Shown here piece after piece: positions 60,880 through 64,000 of a stretch of 64,000 nucleotides of DNA. A program made the position numbers and the translations under genes. The stretch spans positions 434,001 through 498,000 of the forward strand of contig CAKPSD010000001.1 in NCBI GenBank assembly GCA_934183255.1, given 5' to 3'. The notes under the pieces were generated by a model. That model did no database searches. It had not been told where the DNA came from and saw only the letters and a program-made list of their open reading frames with translations. This DNA comes from an uncultured Bacilli bacterium. Its GTDB lineage: Bacteria; Bacillota_I; Bacilli_A; RFN20; DUOF01. Positions within the stretch are counted from its first letter, which is position 1, and every line of letters starts with the position of its first letter.

Positions 60880-60889
60880 TTATTCCTCC

Positions 60890-61447
60890 TTAATTTTTTT
60901 GTGATTTTGGCGCTATAACACCCATTAATAACTTACCATCTAATACTGGTTCTTTTTCAATAGTAGCAATGTCTGAACACATACTAATAAATTTATTTAC
61001 CATTTCTACACCTTGATCTGCAAAAGCTAATTGTCTACCTTTAAATCTAATAGATATTTTAACTTTATCTCCACCTGCTAAGAATTTACGAGCTGCTTTT
61101 AATTTCGTATTAAAATCATGCTCACCTATATTGCAAGATAATTGAATTTCTTTTACATCAATTACTTTTTTGTTTTTCTTCATTTCTTTAGCTTTCTTTT
61201 GTTGCTCGAAACGATACTTTCCATAATTGATAATCTTACAAACTGGTGGTTTAGCCATAGGTGCTACACAGAATAAATCTAAGTTTCTTGAAGCTGCAAT
61301 ACCCATTGCTTCAACTCTAGATTTAATACCTAATTGTTCTCCATTTTCATCGATTAATAAAACTTCATTGAATCTAATCTTTTCATTTACTAAATCATCT
61401 GCATTTGGTTTAACTGGTAACTTTTCGTTCATTCTTTGTTCTATCAA
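60890..61447 (-). CDS. infC: Translation initiation factor IF-3
   Basis: About 185 residues: N-domain (LVNEKIRFNEVLLIDENGEQLGI), the linker Lys-rich region, C-domain (DVKEIQLSCNIGEHDFNTKLKAARKFL, IRFKGRQLAF). I chose TTG 61447 because AGGGAGG lies 8 bp upstream; the first ATG in this part is at 61429, far from it. infC often uses a rare start (AUU in E. coli) that its own product discriminates against, so TTG fits autoregulation. Confidence 0.95.
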   Translation of the reverse strand: MIEQRMNEKLPVKPNADDLVNEKIRFNEVLLIDENGEQLGIKSRVEAMGIAASRNLDLFCVAPMAKPPVCKIINYGKYRFEQQKKAKEMKKNKKVIDVKEIQLSCNIGEHDFNTKLKAARKFLAGGDKVKISIRFKGRQLAFADQGVEMVNKFISMCSDIATIEKEPVLDGKLLMGVIAPKSQKN

Positions 61448-61474
61448 AAATATAACCTCCCTTTGATAACATAA

Positions 61475-61600
61475 AATAAAAACGGGCTGCGCACCCGTTA
61501 TAATATCCAAATAATTTTATTTGTGACATTTTACCTATCTCCACTAACGGAAATCAGGTGAGAAGCGGGTGCCTCTTCTTTCCACAACTCATGTTGCACA
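61475..61600 (-). promoter_or_regulatory. L20 leader (ribosomal-protein autoregulatory leader)
   Basis: On the minus strand the leader contains AGGCACCCGCTTCTCACCTG, a conserved part of the Firmicutes L20 leader, and ends in a terminator: AACGGGTGCGCAGCCCGTT followed by six T (about 61475-61499). L20 binding to a 23S-mimic structure should favour the terminator and lower infC-rpmI-rplT expression. Confidence 0.88.
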
Positions 61601-61632
61601 AGTATCTTATCATTAATAATACTATTTGTCAA

Positions 61633-62481
61633 CTATAATACACTTTGATTTTTTTGTTTTTCTTTATTTCTAATTACTACATACGTTAAAGCAGCAATTA
61701 ACACAACAATTCCAGCTCCACCATATATCCATCCTGTGTAATCTTTTTTCTTTTTTTGCTCTACATTCACTTTCCTATAAACATTAGTTTCATTTCCTAA
61801 AAAGTCTGTAGCAGTATATGTAATATATTGAAAATTAGGATTTTTCATATCAATGTTAACTTTTTCTATTACAACTTCACATGTATATCCTTCAACATTA
61901 TTTGCATCAGTACAAGTAGCACCTAACTCTTGATATTTTTCATCACTAGTCAAATATAAATATTCTCCACCATTAAGAGTAATAACAGGACCAGTTGTAT
62001 CTAAAAAGATACTTTTAGATATTGTTTTAGCAATACTATTACTTGCATAATTGCTATATAAATTTATTTCAACAACTTTTTCACCATCGCCTCTGCCACG
62101 CAATTGAATACTATTAGTAGATTTAGATGTTAAATATGTAGAACATTCTCTAGTCTCTCTAGTGTTTCCTGCATTGTTTTCAGGAATAACTTCGCATATT
62201 TCAAACTTACTATCATAAGCATTTAAACCTTCTTCATCTAAAATAAGTTTAACTACTACATTTCTTGATCTAGCAAATTGTTTAGATGATAGTGTATATT
62301 CTGGTTCTCCTTTTTCATTAGTGCCTGTTTGTTCTTTTACATTAAATATATATGTTGCTTCACCATTTGAATTAGGATTGATAACTACTTCTTCCATTGC
62401 AAATAGGTTATTACTATGCATCACAAAAATACTTACTAAAGCAAGAATTAATGTATATAAATACATTCTAATTTTTTTCAT
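61633..62481 (-). CDS. Cell-surface Ig-like (HYR/DUF5011-type) protein
   Basis: 282 residues: a signal peptide (LYTLILALVSIFVMHSNNLFA), a beta-rich N-terminal domain with CEVIPE...TRECS cysteines, an Ig-like domain (~175-245) with LGATCTDANN ... YTCEVVI ... YTATDFLGNETNVYRKVNV, then a C-terminal membrane helix and a short basic tail (RNKEKQKNQ). There is no LPxTG. Likely exposed on the cell surface. Function unknown. Confidence 0.78.
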   Translation of the reverse strand: MKKIRMYLYTLILALVSIFVMHSNNLFAMEEVVINPNSNGEATYIFNVKEQTGTNEKGEPEYTLSSKQFARSRNVVVKLILDEEGLNAYDSKFEICEVIPENNAGNTRETRECSTYLTSKSTNSIQLRGRGDGEKVVEINLYSNYASNSIAKTISKSIFLDTTGPVITLNGGEYLYLTSDEKYQELGATCTDANNVEGYTCEVVIEKVNIDMKNPNFQYITYTATDFLGNETNVYRKVNVEQKKKKDYTGWIYGGAGIVVLIAALTYVVIRNKEKQKNQSVL

Positions 62482-62539
62482 AATATCAACCCCACATTCT
62501 TATATTAATAATTAAGTAAAAATATTTCAAGTTTATCAA

Positions 62540-63382
62540 TTAATTATCTTGAAAGATTAAATAACTTCCTCCAATTAATGCACTGTCATCATTATAGTAA
62601 GCTTTAACTATTTTAAGATTATTTAATACGTCATTAGGTATATCTTTACTAAGTCTATCTACTAGTCCTTGTTTAAAGTAATCTATATACATTCCAAGTC
62701 CACCACCAAATACAATAATACTAGGATCAATAATTTTTATAATATTTCCTATTCCAATACTTAAATCATCCAACCATTCATCTACTACTTTTTTATAGCT
62801 TTCCTTTTTAGATATTAAAGCAATGCTTGGATATTCTTCATCAATATTTTCTTTTAGCAAACGATTTTTCAAAGCGTTACCGCTGCATAAATTTTCAAAC
62901 TTTTCATCTTTAACAATCATTCTGCCTACTTCTTGTTCAAACCTGCTATTTCCAACAAATAAGTCTCCATTAATAATTAATCCTCCACCTATTCCGCTAG
63001 AAATAGTTATATATTGAAATATTTTTTCATCTTTATGCTTTGAGTATTCACCAACTGCCGCTAATGAAGCATCATTTACAATAATAATTTCTGTTTTAAA
63101 TAATTTATATAAAGCTGAATATAAATCATATTCTTTTATTCCAATATTTGGAAGATCTCTTATAAGGTTAGTTTTTGGATTAATAGTTCCAGGAATTCCA
63201 ACTACTACTTTTTCTATTTTATAATTTTTGTTAATTTTTTTATATTCGCTATAAATATTAAAAGCAATATCTTTATTTTTATCTAAATTTACTTTTGATT
63301 TTTCTATAATATTATGGCTTCCATCCACTATTGCCACTCTTAAATTAGTAGCGCCTATATCAACAACAATCCCATATTTCAT
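62540..63382 (-). CDS. ROK-family sugar kinase-like protein
   Basis: 280 residues with IVVDIGATNLRVAIVD (ATP loop 1), VVVGIPGTINPKTN, DASLAAVGEY, ITISSGIGGGLIINGDL and PSIIVFGGGLGM. It lacks the usual ROK zinc motif CxCGxxGCxE; the region reads ENLCSGNALKN. Probably a glucokinase-like enzyme linked with pyruvate kinase in glycolysis. It starts 1 bp after the pyk stop. Confidence 0.85.
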   Translation of the reverse strand: MKYGIVVDIGATNLRVAIVDGSHNIIEKSKVNLDKNKDIAFNIYSEYKKINKNYKIEKVVVGIPGTINPKTNLIRDLPNIGIKEYDLYSALYKLFKTEIIIVNDASLAAVGEYSKHKDEKIFQYITISSGIGGGLIINGDLFVGNSRFEQEVGRMIVKDEKFENLCSGNALKNRLLKENIDEEYPSIALISKKESYKKVVDEWLDDLSIGIGNIIKIIDPSIIVFGGGLGMYIDYFKQGLVDRLSKDIPNDVLNNLKIVKAYYNDDSALIGGSYLIFQDN

Positions 63383-63383
63383 A

Positions 63384-64000
63384 TTATTCTACCTGTAAAA
63401 TCTTCATTGCATTAGATTTATTATTTTTAGAGTTTGAACTAACAAAAATAATTGTTTCATGTTCTTTAACTCCATATTCTTTTGCTAACTCTATTGCAAG
63501 ATTTTCCTTTTCTTCATATGTCATTTCAGATTCTTTATCATTACATATTGCTTCTATTCCATAATAAAGCCCATTTAAAGTAATTGCCAATTCTTTATCT
63601 TTTACAACTGCTAAAATTGGAGCTTTAATTTTAAATTTAGTTAACTTTCTAGCTGCAGTATAAGAGTTTGAAATAATAACTACTAATTTAGCATCTAACA
63701 TCAAGCATGATTTAGATACAGAAATGCCAATTGCATCACCTTGTGATTTATTTGATGATTCATAGAAGTCACTAGCAAATTTTTCATAATCTAGTATTTC
63801 TTCTGCTTTTTTAGCAATTTTAGCTTGAGTTGTTACGGATTCAACTGGATACATTCCACTTGCACTTTCTGCTGATAACATAACGGCATCTGCTCCATCC
63901 AACAAGGCATTAAATACATCGCTTACTTCTGCTCTTGTAGGACGTGGACAATTTTGCATTGATTCTAACATTTGAGTGGCTACTATAACAGGCTTACCTG
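63384..64000 (-). CDS. pyk: Pyruvate kinase (5' truncated by window)
   Basis: The open frame continues to the window edge: GKPVIVATQMLES precedes the internal ATG at 63971, matching the pyruvate kinase signature. PRPTRAEVSDVFNALLDGADAVMLSAESASGMYP and the C-terminal regulatory domain follow, ending VKEHETIIFVSSNS. No extra PEP-utiliser domain is present at the C-terminus, unlike Bacillus pyk. About 205 residues of ~480 are in the window. Confidence 0.96.
   Translation of the reverse strand, partial: GKPVIVATQMLESMQNCPRPTRAEVSDVFNALLDGADAVMLSAESASGMYPVESVTTQAKIAKKAEEILDYEKFASDFYESSNKSQGDAIGISVSKSCLMLDAKLVVIISNSYTAARKLTKFKIKAPILAVVKDKELAITLNGLYYGIEAICNDKESEMTYEEKENLAIELAKEYGVKEHETIIFVSSNSKNNKSNAMKILQVE

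Noticed and set aside
1..64000. Mycoplasma-type code with TGA as Trp
   Set aside because: TGA ends several intact housekeeping genes (prpC, rsgA, rpe) and Trp is TGG throughout.

Overview
The window is a strongly AT-rich bacterial chromosome segment. Its gene content and order are Firmicutes-type: rlmN-prpC-prkC-rsgA-rpe, infC-rpmI-rplT behind an L20 leader, a T-box in front of valS, a cdaA-type diadenylate cyclase, a YrrN/YrrO-type U32 pair and yhaM. TGA is used as a stop (3' ends of prpC, rsgA, rpe and the restriction-modification gene) and Trp is TGG, so the code is standard and not the Mycoplasma code. The very low GC, short intergenic gaps, many Lys/Asn-rich proteins and a sigma-like protein resembling Mollicutes MG284 suggest an uncultured Mollicutes-related or Bacilli gut lineage (RF39-like). 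That placement is inference.

Layout: (1) 1-2.2 kb: the 3' part of a DegV gene, a membrane-anchored protein, peptide deformylase and three tRNAs. (2) 2.2-8.0 kb: an accessory island directly after tRNA-Ala(CGC). It holds a tRNA T-arm-like hairpin, a palindromic four-box motif, an HTH/zinc protein, a serine recombinase, a one-polypeptide restriction-modification enzyme, a lipoprotein and decayed gene remnants. (3) 8.1-18 kb: T-box-valS, an M19 dipeptidase, argS, an ABC-F protein, a PAP2 phosphatase, yhaM and recX. (4) 18-21.7 kb: a tightly overlapped operon of five small unknown genes led by a sigma-like protein, plus a degenerate GGDEF/EAL membrane protein. (5) 21.8-30.3 kb: YitT, a CNNM/CorC-type transporter, small genes, and the rlmN-prpC-prkC-rsgA-rpe operon with a phosphotransferase-like gene in the usual thiN position.

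(6) 30.3-34.9 kb is the most unusual region. It is a tandem array of seven short helical, Lys-rich coiled-coil genes plus a DUF1904-like gene with a His/Cys-rich tail. It sits between priA and rlmN, where many Firmicutes carry def-fmt-rsmB. Five of the genes have their own promoter with the same architecture (TTGAAA, 16 bp, TAAAAT), and promoter/terminator cassettes are duplicated. (7) 35-40.6 kb: priA, a CMP-kinase-like/ParB-like fusion, an rRNA/tRNA methyltransferase, a YgjP-like metallopeptidase, an ECF S component and an IPP isomerase. (8) 40.6-45.7 kb: two tandem large proteins with N-terminal BspA-type leucine-rich repeats and a shared C-terminal domain of unknown function, with no signal peptide. 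(9) 45.7-53 kb: M42 aminopeptidase and a glycogen operon (pullulanase, branching enzyme, phosphorylase). (10) 53-64 kb: cdaA, a CvpA-like gene, a small metallopeptidase, a VTT-domain protein, the U32 pair, small membrane proteins, infC-rpmI-rplT, an Ig-like surface protein, a ROK kinase and the 3' part of pyruvate kinase.

The candidates for something undescribed are the coiled-coil array with its repeated promoter (30.3-34.4 kb), the paired LRR/C-terminal-domain proteins (40.6-45.7 kb), the sigma-like operon (18-20 kb) and the tRNA-associated island with its T-arm hairpin (2.2-7.7 kb).
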